DNA of 39,212 nucleotides from Bryobacterales bacterium (GTDB lineage Bacteria > Acidobacteriota > Terriglobia > Bryobacterales > Bryobacteraceae). The stretch is from contig JAEUQC010000157.1 of assembly GCA_016789905.1 (NCBI GenBank), positions 1-39,212 on the forward strand, written 5' to 3'. The translations under genes were made by a program, and so were the position numbers. Shown here piece by piece: positions 1 to 7,567 of this stretch. How positions within the stretch are numbered: position 1 is the first letter of the stretch; each line of letters starts with the position of its first letter. The notes beneath the pieces are model-generated. The model did no database searches. It was not told the DNA's origin and saw only the letters and a list, made by a program, of their open reading frames with translations.

Positions 1-4
1 AAGC

Positions 5-199
5 ATGAACGCTATCGCTGAGACGAGTGCTGAGCATACGGCGCTCCTAAACGAATATCGCATCGCCCTGCGGCTTTGGACCGAGACGCGTGCCCTTTAC
101 CAGAATGGAACAGCTCCAGAAGTGCTGGAGGCAAACCGGACGGTGGAAGAACTGGAACGAAAACTGCGGGACCACCGAATTCAACGCACCAGACGCTGA
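5..199 (+). CDS. Small hypothetical protein (64 aa)
   Basis: I do not recognise this protein. It is short, charged and probably all-helical: an N-terminal acidic helix, then a Leu/Arg/Glu-rich stretch around residues 17-60 that could form a coiled coil or helical hairpin, ending in a basic tail. No signal peptide or membrane segment is visible. The ATG lies four bases into the window, so its ribosome-binding site and any upstream partner cannot be seen. Its 3' end overlaps the converging anti-sigma gene by 19 bp. Amino-acid composition looks protein-like rather than like a shadow frame, but the evidence is modest. Confidence 0.5.
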   Translation: MNAIAETSAEHTALLNEYRIALRLWTETRALYQNGTAPEVLEANRTVEELERKLRDHRIQRTRR

Positions 200-858
200 A
201 CGCGGAAGGAGTAATCGGCCAATTCGTCCCCCGTGCTGCCAAGGGTAGTCGCGACGTAGTCGCCATCCTTCAGTACGCCAGCGGGAATCTCGACCGCGCT
301 CTGCACCAGAGCCGCATTCCAAACCGAGCCGCCCGTGTCGACGAGTCTCACGATTACATTCGCCGCGGGCGTTCCGGACAGCGTGAGGCGGACCCATTCG
401 ACGTCCGGCGGAATTCGCACGATATGCGGTGCTTCGGCGGCGGAGCGGAGAGTTCCGGGCGTTAGCGTGATGGCGAACACTGCCGGCGTGCGGGGCAGCA
501 CGGGTTCCCAGCGGTTCGACAGGAAAACGGCGAGCAGGAGCGCGGCGGCGATGGCGACCCACGGTGCGAGAAGTTTCCAGGCGGCCGGACGACGATGGAA
601 ACGGTGATGGAGCGCGGTGGCGAACGCCACGCGCTCCCGAGAATTGGGGTGCGCGGCCAGATACGCATCCCATTGGGCGCGCTCATGCGGCGAAAGTGAG
701 CCGTCAACGTAGGCGTCCATCAACTCGGCTTCGACAGCCTCAAGCTGGGCGAGGGCCTCGGCGGAAGTGAAGTAGCGATCCTCGACGGCGTCGCGCTCAC
801 CCTCTGGCAGTTGCCCCAAAAGGTAGCGCCGCAATTGCGCAAACTCATCCACGCTCAT
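181..858 (-). CDS. Membrane anti-sigma factor, partner of the adjacent ECF sigma
   Basis: A 225-residue protein probably holding the neighbouring sigma factor at the membrane. Residues 1-90 are helical and acidic, with a LGQLPEGERDAVEDR segment and a YVDGSLSPHERAQW segment like those of acidobacterial proteins encoded after ECF sigma genes. No HxxxCxxC zinc motif is present, so this is not a classical ZAS domain. One transmembrane helix spans about 95-114 (WKLLAPWVAIAAALLLAVFL), leaving a C-terminal domain of about 110 residues, predicted beta-rich, outside the cytoplasm. Start: the ATG at 858 has AAAAGG upstream and overlaps the sigma gene by 14 bp, indicating translational coupling. An in-frame ATG at 882 is possible but less well placed. 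The anti-sigma role is inferred from position and topology. Confidence 0.75.
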   Translation of the reverse strand: MSVDEFAQLRRYLLGQLPEGERDAVEDRYFTSAEALAQLEAVEAELMDAYVDGSLSPHERAQWDAYLAAHPNSRERVAFATALHHRFHRRPAAWKLLAPWVAIAAALLLAVFLSNRWEPVLPRTPAVFAITLTPGTLRSAAEAPHIVRIPPDVEWVRLTLSGTPAANVIVRLVDTGGSVWNAALVQSAVEIPAGVLKDGDYVATTLGSTGDELADYSFRVQRLVR

Positions 859-1420
859 ATATGACCTTTTCGCAAGATTCATTACGCCGCAAACACGCGG
901 AGACACATTGGGCAAGTTTGGCCCGAACACGGTGGAGGCGCACGCGAAGAGCGTTGGCGTCGATCCCGATTTCGGCGGCAAGGGCCTCCCGCGCCCGAAT
1001 TTTTTCAGCGCCCTGGTGAGAGTAGAAGCGCTCCACCCATTGCCGGCTCTGCGGAGCAAGCGAACGCAAACACTCGTCCAAGCATTCGGCGCGCGGATCT
1101 TCCATGACAGACGACGAGGCCGCCATGCGTGCCCAATCCACTTCCATGGCGCGGGGCCGCTTCCACTGTTCGCGTACAAGGTTGCGGGCAATCCCGAGAA
1201 CGAAACTCTCGATGGACGGCGAGGGCATGACACCCTCGGCGACACGGCGGGCGGTGCGGTCCAGCGCTTCATCGGCCAACACGTCGGCCGGGGCGGCGCC
1301 ACGGGCCGCGAAAAAGATCAACAGACGGCGGCGCAGCGATTCATAACGTTCGCCGGCGGAATCGCGCTCTGGACCAAGCGCGCCCAGCAAGCAATTGAAG
1401 TTCTCCGGTGTCAGCGCCAT
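845..1420 (-). CDS. ECF-type RNA polymerase sigma factor (CHAT-linked)
   Basis: A 191-residue sigma-70 family protein that would direct RNA polymerase to a dedicated promoter set. The N-terminus MALTPENFN is one I associate with acidobacterial ECF-like factors. Region 2 lies at about 25-90 (LLIFFAARG, then FVLGIARNLVREQW). Region 4 with its helix-turn-helix is at about 118-172 (LAAEIGIDANALRVRLHRVRAKL in two halves). The ATG at 1420 was preferred over a longer frame because CAGGG lies just upstream and the gene then overlaps the CHAT gene's stop by 10 bp. Downstream it overlaps the anti-sigma gene by 14 bp. The Cys-rich C-terminal tail (residues 172-183, three Cys) is odd and could sense redox state or metal, but that is a guess. 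Confidence 0.85.
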   Translation of the reverse strand: MALTPENFNCLLGALGPERDSAGERYESLRRRLLIFFAARGAAPADVLADEALDRTARRVAEGVMPSPSIESFVLGIARNLVREQWKRPRAMEVDWARMAASSSVMEDPRAECLDECLRSLAPQSRQWVERFYSHQGAEKIRAREALAAEIGIDANALRVRLHRVRAKLAQCVSACLRRNESCEKVIYERG

Positions 1421-3462
1421 TCGCCCTGCAGAACGAACCCGGCCCAATAAAAAGGATGGCGCCAACGTGTGGTGGCGGCCAAGGCACGCTGCGCGTCGCG
1501 GAGGGCGAGCGAGGCCGGTTTGCCGTCTCCCAAAAGGCCGGTATAGAAGATCTTCATAAGCTCCGCCGTCGCGCGGTCATCCACCTTCCACAAGCTGGCG
1601 ACGACGCGGGCCGCGCCGGCCTGTTGAAAGGCGTGCATGAGCCCGATGAGGCCTTCGCGTTTCATCTCCTTGCCGAGGGCGGTCTGGCAGGCGCTGAGAA
1701 CAACCAACGACGAATCGACACGCAGTTTATAGACGTCGCGGAGGCGCAAGCTGCCGCCGGAGAGGACGATTTCGGTTTGCTCCGGCCGGGATGTGTCCAA
1801 AACGCTATGGGCGGCGAAGTGGATGATATCAGCGCGGGTGTTCACGATGGCGTCGCGGGTTGCGGCGGGCCCAATGGCGGCCACGCGGCGGGCGGGCGGG
1901 GCAAGGGCGAGGATGCTTTCGGCCTCTCGCCGCGCGAATGGAAGCCGGGCCAATTGCGGGGCCACCGGGTCAGCAAAGACGGCGAGCCGGGCGGGAGGGG
2001 AGGGGCGCGCCGGGCGAGCCCGCAGCGCGACGAGGGCGGATGCAGACGGCGCGACGACGACGGGCATTCCAGCGGCGAGATCGGCGAAAGGCAGATATTG
2101 CAACGCGCCGTCGGCGACGATGAGAAGCCGTCTGGCGTTGACGCCGGGCAAGAGAAGCCTGGCCAATGCGGCTTGGTCCGGGCGCGGGCCGGCTTGCCGG
2201 TAAGACTCGTAGGCAGTGCGTGCCAGGGATTCAAGCGCCGCTCTGCCAGGCAGGGCGCGCGTGACAATCGAATGCCGCGTCACAACAAACAGGTAGCTCT
2301 TCTCTTCCCCGAGCGCATATTCAAGCAGAGTGGTATCGTCGTCCAGCACGGCGCTTTGGATTTCAGCCAAAGTCCGTGCGGGGAGCCCGGCGGCGGCGCT
2401 TACGCCGGCGTCGCTCAGAGCTTCGACGACGGCGCGCGCGCGGGCGCGCTCACTGATTTCAAAGGCCCGGCGCGGGTCGCCGTTGTCCAGTGCAAGATAG
2501 GCCTCAATCAGGAACTCATAGCGGTTCTGGATGTAGCCGATATAGGTAGCGCGCAGATCGCGATCCGACAGCCGCTGCCGCAACGACTCGGCCAGTTCCA
2601 CGGCGCGCAGCATTTCCGAGGCGGCAATATCGAGATGGCCGGCGCGGCGTTCCACCATCGCCAGCGACTGGCGGGCGAACGCTTCCCCTCCCCGGTACCT
2701 GACAGCCGCGAAACGCGAGGCCGCATCACGTAAGGAGGCCGCGGCGGCAGCGTGATCCCCGCACCCATCCCAGTAGAGACCAAGCCGAGCGAGCACGGAT
2801 GCTTCCCCCCGGATGTCCTTTATCTCCCGCCGGATTGCCAGCGCCTGCTCCAGCCGGGGACGGACCGGCTCGAGGTTTCCGGCTTTCAGATCAAGCATGG
2901 CGAGCGAGCTGAGCGCTTCGGCTTCTTCGCGCGGCGCCTTCGCGACACGGGCCAACTGTAAGGCCTCATCGAGCAATAGGCGCGCCTTGTCCGGCTGGCC
3001 GAAATAACGGCGCAGTTCGCCCATGGCGAAGAGCGTGGACGCGATCAGTTCCGGTTTCCCGTCTTTCCGCTGCATGGCCAGTGCCTGCTCGAAATAGGCG
3101 AAGGCCCGCGCGTTTTGATCGAGGTTGTAATGAAGCACGCCGAGATCGCGGAGGGTTCGCGCCTGCCGTTCGCGGTCCCCAGTTTCGCGGGCCAGGCGAA
3201 GCGCGCGCTGGTATCCATCCAGGGCCTTTTGCCGCTCTCCCAACCCGTCATGAATTAACGCCAACACGCGGAGGCTTACAATTTGGAGGTCCTTGCGTCC
3301 GGCCTGTTCGTGAATCCGCAATGACTGCCGTATGGCGTTCAGCGCTTCATCAGGCTGCCCCTTTTCAAACAGCGCCAGGCCGCTGTTGTGCAGATCTTCG
3401 GCTCGCTTCAGTTCCGGTGCGTCCCCCCACACAAAGAACGCGAGCAGTATCCAGGCAGCCAC
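1411..3462 (-). CDS. TPR-CHAT caspase-like protease
   Basis: A 683-residue protein with helical tetratricopeptide repeats (about 20-310, with A..L.....L..A..A periodicity) and a C-terminal CHAT domain (about 400-683). The CHAT catalytic dyad is intact: His552 in IIHFAAHS and Cys592 in VLSACQTALG. CHAT proteins are caspase-related cysteine proteases, and TPRs usually bind a partner or substrate. The first 14 residues (MAAWILLAFFVWGD) form a short hydrophobic leader without a basic n-region, so export or membrane tethering is possible but not certain. The start is GTG at 3462 with no clear Shine-Dalgarno; an in-frame TGA, the stop of the preceding gene, lies 18 nt upstream, suggesting re-initiation. 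The gene overlaps the sigma factor gene by 10 bp. A role in releasing the sigma factor is inferred from context only. Confidence 0.88.
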   Translation of the reverse strand: MAAWILLAFFVWGDAPELKRAEDLHNSGLALFEKGQPDEALNAIRQSLRIHEQAGRKDLQIVSLRVLALIHDGLGERQKALDGYQRALRLARETGDRERQARTLRDLGVLHYNLDQNARAFAYFEQALAMQRKDGKPELIASTLFAMGELRRYFGQPDKARLLLDEALQLARVAKAPREEAEALSSLAMLDLKAGNLEPVRPRLEQALAIRREIKDIRGEASVLARLGLYWDGCGDHAAAAASLRDAASRFAAVRYRGGEAFARQSLAMVERRAGHLDIAASEMLRAVELAESLRQRLSDRDLRATYIGYIQNRYEFLIEAYLALDNGDPRRAFEISERARARAVVEALSDAGVSAAAGLPARTLAEIQSAVLDDDTTLLEYALGEEKSYLFVVTRHSIVTRALPGRAALESLARTAYESYRQAGPRPDQAALARLLLPGVNARRLLIVADGALQYLPFADLAAGMPVVVAPSASALVALRARPARPSPPARLAVFADPVAPQLARLPFARREAESILALAPPARRVAAIGPAATRDAIVNTRADIIHFAAHSVLDTSRPEQTEIVLSGGSLRLRDVYKLRVDSSLVVLSACQTALGKEMKREGLIGLMHAFQQAGAARVVASLWKVDDRATAELMKIFYTGLLGDGKPASLALRDAQRALAATTRWRHPFYWAGFVLQGEWR

Positions 3463-3480
3463 ACTGGCATTGTATGGGTT

Positions 3481-4335
3481 TCATTGACGAGTGAACAACT
3501 GTCCATTCACATTGATGCCGTTCCCGTTCGGGTAGACATCGAGCGAGAAGAGCTGGCGGCCGCCGCCGTCGAACTCCGCCACCAACGTGTTGCCATAGAC
3601 GCGATAGCGCCCGGTGGCCGTATTGGCGGCGCCAACATTGCCACCAGCGTACACTTCGCTCGATGTGTCAACGAAGCTCTCCTTCACGGAACGAAAGCGG
3701 CCATCGGGGCTGAAGGCGACGGTCCAACTGCTCATGTACATCAGCTTGTCGCGCACTCCAGTGTTGCGGGTGCGGTTGTCGCTGTTGATCCAACTTCCGG
3801 CCACGAGCCGTTCCAGTTGCAGGTTCCTGAGGAGTCCGTTGAAGCGGGCGCTTTGCAGAATCTCCCGCCCCTTGCGCTGAATGAATTCCCGTTGGGCCGG
3901 GCGGGCGATCGCCATGACGCCGAAATAGAATTCGCCTTTCAGCAGGACCCCGTTCCAGGCGGTCTGCATATAGGTCTGATACTCCTGTTCCACCATGGGG
4001 AGGCCCGCGTGCCGGGCGAATACGGGCGCCGCAAGGAGACGCGCGCCGGGCAGGTATTGGCCGGCCAAAGCCGCCGCCTGTTGACTGAGTTCCTGGATAT
4101 TGGCCGCCATCGCGACACCAGCGCCAACAACGATACGCTCTTCGCCTCCGTTGGCTGGTTCAATGACCGTCAAATGCTGGCCCGCAAGAGCACCATTCAA
4201 CGGGGCAACGCGGACGCGCCACCCGGCCGGTACGGCCAAAGTGAAGGAGTTGTCCGGCGCGGTGTACTCAGCAGCGGCGGACGGTCCGATGTGCAGCAGA
4301 ATGGACATGAGCAGAAATGTCCTCATACCCTTCAT
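3481..4335 (-). CDS. Secreted two-domain protein of unknown function, first gene of the CHAT-sigma cluster
   Basis: A 284-residue protein with a Sec signal peptide (MKGMRTFLLMSILLHIGPSA, cleavage near AAA-E). The N-terminal half (about 24-170) resembles PsbP/DUF1795-like folds: a conserved-looking F-T-L-A-V-P-A-G-W strand followed by alternating strands and a long helix. The C-terminal half (about 178-284) starts with a G-S-W motif and repeated beta strands ending in GRYRVYGNTLVAEF, a lipocalin-like stress pattern. Both fold assignments are impressions from motif shape. It is followed after 18 nt, in the same reading frame, by the TPR-CHAT gene. It may start at the second Met (4326). It could be a sensor or substrate for the protease. 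Confidence 0.7.
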   Translation of the reverse strand: MKGMRTFLLMSILLHIGPSAAAEYTAPDNSFTLAVPAGWRVRVAPLNGALAGQHLTVIEPANGGEERIVVGAGVAMAANIQELSQQAAALAGQYLPGARLLAAPVFARHAGLPMVEQEYQTYMQTAWNGVLLKGEFYFGVMAIARPAQREFIQRKGREILQSARFNGLLRNLQLERLVAGSWINSDNRTRNTGVRDKLMYMSSWTVAFSPDGRFRSVKESFVDTSSEVYAGGNVGAANTATGRYRVYGNTLVAEFDGGGRQLFSLDVYPNGNGINVNGQLFTRQ

Positions 4336-4392
4336 GGCGTCCGGAGGAAAAACATTACAACCAGCAGAACCAGATACAGTAGACAGAGATAC

Positions 4393-6537
4393 ATGCGCAG
4401 ACTCGCGGCGCCGTTGCTTCTATTACTGGTTTGCGCCAGCTTCTACTGGAAGCTGACGCTGACAGACCAGTACACCTTTCTGGACAGCCCGGACCTGGCC
4501 AACCTTGACTTTCCGCGCTTGCAGTTTCAGGCCTCGGCGTGGCGACATTCACAGCTTCCGCTGTGGGACCCGCTTCACTGGGCTGGGCAGCCGTTCCTAG
4601 GCCAGGTGACAGGCGCGGCGTACCCTGCGAACTGGTTGCTAGGGATCTTCCCGTTTCGCGAAGGAAAGCTGAGCATCACCGTTGTGCATTGGTATCTGGT
4701 GCTACTCCACTTTCAGGGCGCGCTATTTTGTTATTGGCTTTGCCGGGACTGGAAACGCAGCCGGACAGCATCGATTCTTGGCGGGATCGTCTTTGCGTTT
4801 GGCGGATTTCTGGGCTCGACGGATTGGCCGCAAATTCTCAACGGCGCCCTGTGGCTGCCACTCATTTTCCTGTACCTGTTTCGTGCTCTGCGGGGAGAAC
4901 GGGCATTGTTCAGTGCAGCGATGTCTGGAGCGCTGGTGGGCGTGACGTGGCTGAGCGGCCATCACGAGGCACCGATCTATACGTCGACGGCTGTCGCGGG
5001 CGTGTGGGTTTTCGCGTGCTGCGCGGGGCCGCGCCGGGTTCAGTTGGTTCGGCTAACGATGGCGGCGGGCCTGACGGCGTTGCTGATTTCGGCGGTTCAG
5101 ATTCTGCCGGCGCTTGAGTACGCGCCGCTGGCCAAAAGGTGGGTTGGAGTGGAGAGCGGACCGGTGGGCGGCAACGACACGATTCCCTATTCGGTTCACC
5201 AACATTATTCCTGGACGATGGCATCGGTGCCGGGCATTGTGACGCCGCGCCAGCCAGCGCATGTGGACCCATTTATTGGAATCGTCGCGTTCTCGCTGGT
5301 TTTATTGGGGATCTATCACGGCTGGCGGCGCCCGCAGGTGCGACTGCTGGCGGCGATCGGCTCCGCAGGCCTGTTGATGGCATTGGCGAGCAGCACGTTC
5401 ATTCACGGGTTGCTCTACGCGGCGGTGCCGGTATTTGGCAAGGCGCGGGTGCCGGCCAGAGCGCTGGTACTCTTCAGCTTTGCAGTGGCGCCGCTGGCGG
5501 CGTACGGATTCGACGCGCTGCGGCGGCGTAGGAGCCCGTGGCTGGCGCGCACGATTACGGGGTTGGCCGCAACGGGATTGCTGCTCTATGCCGCCAGTCT
5601 GGCCGGAACGCCGGCGACGATCACGGCTTTGACAGCGACAGTGGCCGCCGCGTTGTTCGCCGCCCACCGCGCGGGCGCCCTTGGGCCCAGGTTGCTTACG
5701 TGCACGGTTCTGTTGCTGGTGCTAGTGGAAATCGGCAGCGTGACAGGAATCAACATACCGAGCCGGGTGGCGGCGCAGCGTTCCGGACATATCGACCGGC
5801 TATACCATCACAACGACATTGCCGCAGTCCTGCGCGCCCAGCCGCAACCGATACGTGTGGAGGTAGACGACTCCGTGGTCCCCTACAATTTTGGCGGCTG
5901 GCATGGGATTCAAACGTTGGGAGGATTCGCGGCGTCCGCCACGATGAACCTGCTAGAACTGGAACGGCACCGGCCGCGCACGCAGGATTTGCTTGGGATC
6001 AACTACTATGTGGACAGCGAGCCGCCGCGCCCCGGCCTGGAACTGGTGGCCGACGGCAGCAGCGGCCTGCATGTGTATCGCAACCCTACAGCGCTGCCGC
6101 GCGCATGGATCGTACACAAGGCGAGTCAGGTGGAATCCTACAATGCTCTGCGCGCGCGGCTGGAAGCGGCGGATTTCGACCCACGCACGGAGGCGCTGCT
6201 GCTGACGGCGCCGCCGGCGTTGAGCGCCTGCGCGGAGCAAGAGCCGGCGCAGGCGCGGTATACCTCGAATCCGAACTTCGTGCGCATCGATGCGAAGGCC
6301 GCCTGCCGCGGACTGCTGATTCTGGCCGACACGTACTTTCCTGGTTGGAGTGTGACCATCGATGGCAGGGTGGCGCCGATACTGGAAACGTTTGGCGCAC
6401 TGCGCGGCGTGGTGATAGAGCCGGGCGAGCACCGGGTGGAGTTTTCCTACCGCCCGGCGTCAGCGGTAACCGGGGGGGCGTGCGGGCTTCTGGGAATCGC
6501 ATTTTTGTTCTGGGTCCATCGACGCAGCAGGAAATAG
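4393..6537 (+). CDS. YfhO-like polytopic membrane protein
   Basis: A 714-residue integral membrane protein with an N-terminal signal-anchor (MRRLAAPLLLLLVCASFYW) and about a dozen hydrophobic helices to residue 460. A periplasmic/extracellular C-terminal region carries the ADTYFPGWSVTIDG and GEHRVEFSYRP motifs characteristic of the YfhO family. An early DFPRLQF and PLWDPLHWAG motif matches the family's first loop, which resembles GT-C glycosyltransferases. Bacillus YfhO is linked to glycosylation of teichoic acid; a sugar-lipid-dependent transferase role is plausible here, acceptor unknown. The ATG at 4393 was chosen because any earlier start would run through the divergent gene; its ribosome-binding site is weak. 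The 57-bp gap to the divergent secreted gene must hold both promoters. Confidence 0.85.
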   Translation: MRRLAAPLLLLLVCASFYWKLTLTDQYTFLDSPDLANLDFPRLQFQASAWRHSQLPLWDPLHWAGQPFLGQVTGAAYPANWLLGIFPFREGKLSITVVHWYLVLLHFQGALFCYWLCRDWKRSRTASILGGIVFAFGGFLGSTDWPQILNGALWLPLIFLYLFRALRGERALFSAAMSGALVGVTWLSGHHEAPIYTSTAVAGVWVFACCAGPRRVQLVRLTMAAGLTALLISAVQILPALEYAPLAKRWVGVESGPVGGNDTIPYSVHQHYSWTMASVPGIVTPRQPAHVDPFIGIVAFSLVLLGIYHGWRRPQVRLLAAIGSAGLLMALASSTFIHGLLYAAVPVFGKARVPARALVLFSFAVAPLAAYGFDALRRRRSPWLARTITGLAATGLLLYAASLAGTPATITALTATVAAALFAAHRAGALGPRLLTCTVLLLVLVEIGSVTGINIPSRVAAQRSGHIDRLYHHNDIAAVLRAQPQPIRVEVDDSVVPYNFGGWHGIQTLGGFAASATMNLLELERHRPRTQDLLGINYYVDSEPPRPGLELVADGSSGLHVYRNPTALPRAWIVHKASQVESYNALRARLEAADFDPRTEALLLTAPPALSACAEQEPAQARYTSNPNFVRIDAKAACRGLLILADTYFPGWSVTIDGRVAPILETFGALRGVVIEPGEHRVEFSYRPASAVTGGACGLLGIAFLFWVHRRSRK

Positions 6538-6592
6538 TTGAACCAGATTGCCCCTCGGTTTTCGCCTGTAGGGAAGAGAGGCAACACCAACT

Positions 6593-7567
6593 ATGTGGAA
6601 ACGAATACTGACGTTTACCGCCGCCGGAGTATTGACGTTAGCTGCCGGCGGCATTGGCTACGTGAGTTTGCGCCAGCCAAATCGAATGCCCGCTGAAGCC
6701 ATCCAGGTATCCATGACAAAAGACACGATCACCCGGGGCCGGTATCTGTTCACCGTCGTGGCCGATTGCGACGGCTGCCATTCGTTACGTGATACGGGGA
6801 AGTTCAGCGCTCCGGCGGTGGCCAGCGGGCGAGGCCGCGGTTGGACGATGCCGAAAGAACTCGGCCTGCCGGGGGACGTTGTGGCCCCGAATATTACGCC
6901 GGACGTTGAAACCGGTATCGGAGCTTGGACGGACGGCGAGAAGATAAGGGCGATTCGGGAAGGAGTGGGCCGTGACGGTCGTGCGCTGTTCCCAATGATG
7001 CCGTACCAAAATTTCGCGAAGATGAGCGATGCAGACGTGCAGGCGCTGGTGGCCTACATGAATACGCTTCCAGCGATTCGAAATCCGTTGCCGAAAACAC
7101 GGCTCGATTTTCCCGTCAACTATCTGATTGCCGGCGTGCCCGCGCCGGCGCGCAATGTGCCCGCCGTAAACCAAGAAGACAAACTGGGCTGGGGCCGCTA
7201 TCTGGTTACCATCGCCGGATGTGGGCACTGCCATACACCGATGCAGAAGGGTGAACCATTGCCTGGAATGGAATTCGCCGGCGGCGAGCCATTCCGCTTG
7301 GGAACCATGAAGGCGGTGAGCGCCAACATCACACCGGACACGGACACAGGCATAGGGAAGATGAGCGAAGCCGAGTTCGTTGAACGCTTCCAGCAGTACC
7401 GCAAGTATGCGGTAACGGGCGTGCCGGATGTGAAGCCGGAGAGCTTTACGCTGATGCCGTGGATGGCATTTTCCAGGATGTCACGCGAGGAACTAAGCGC
7501 CATCTACACGTACTTGCGAACGGTGAAGCCGGTCCACCATTCCGTGGAAACACATCCGGTCAATTAG
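6593..7567 (+). CDS. Di-heme c-type cytochrome
   Basis: A 324-residue exported electron carrier with an uncleaved or lipid-free N-terminal hydrophobic segment (residues 4-24). Two covalent heme sites are visible: CDGCH at 59-63 and CGHCH at 210-214. Each is followed by a PNITPD/ANITPD segment and a Met-rich loop (FPMMPYQNFAKM; LMPWMAFSRM) that can supply the axial Met, as in cytochrome subunits of membrane alcohol or sugar dehydrogenases. The two halves look like an internal duplication. No dehydrogenase subunit is adjacent, so its donor is unknown. The start ATG is 55 nt after the YfhO gene, preceded by AAGAGAGG at long spacing. Its stop overlaps the converging amidohydrolase gene by 8 bp. 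Confidence 0.9.
   Translation: MWKRILTFTAAGVLTLAAGGIGYVSLRQPNRMPAEAIQVSMTKDTITRGRYLFTVVADCDGCHSLRDTGKFSAPAVASGRGRGWTMPKELGLPGDVVAPNITPDVETGIGAWTDGEKIRAIREGVGRDGRALFPMMPYQNFAKMSDADVQALVAYMNTLPAIRNPLPKTRLDFPVNYLIAGVPAPARNVPAVNQEDKLGWGRYLVTIAGCGHCHTPMQKGEPLPGMEFAGGEPFRLGTMKAVSANITPDTDTGIGKMSEAEFVERFQQYRKYAVTGVPDVKPESFTLMPWMAFSRMSREELSAIYTYLRTVKPVHHSVETHPVN

Noticed and set aside
1408..2733. Rightward open frame opposite the CHAT gene
   Set aside because: No domain signature, and the opposite strand encodes an unmistakable TPR-CHAT protein with catalytic residues.
181..4335. Possible CRISPR type III-E (Craspase) locus
   Set aside because: No Cas7-11, Cas1/Cas2 or repeat array is present in the window; only the TPR-CHAT plus sigma logic is shared.
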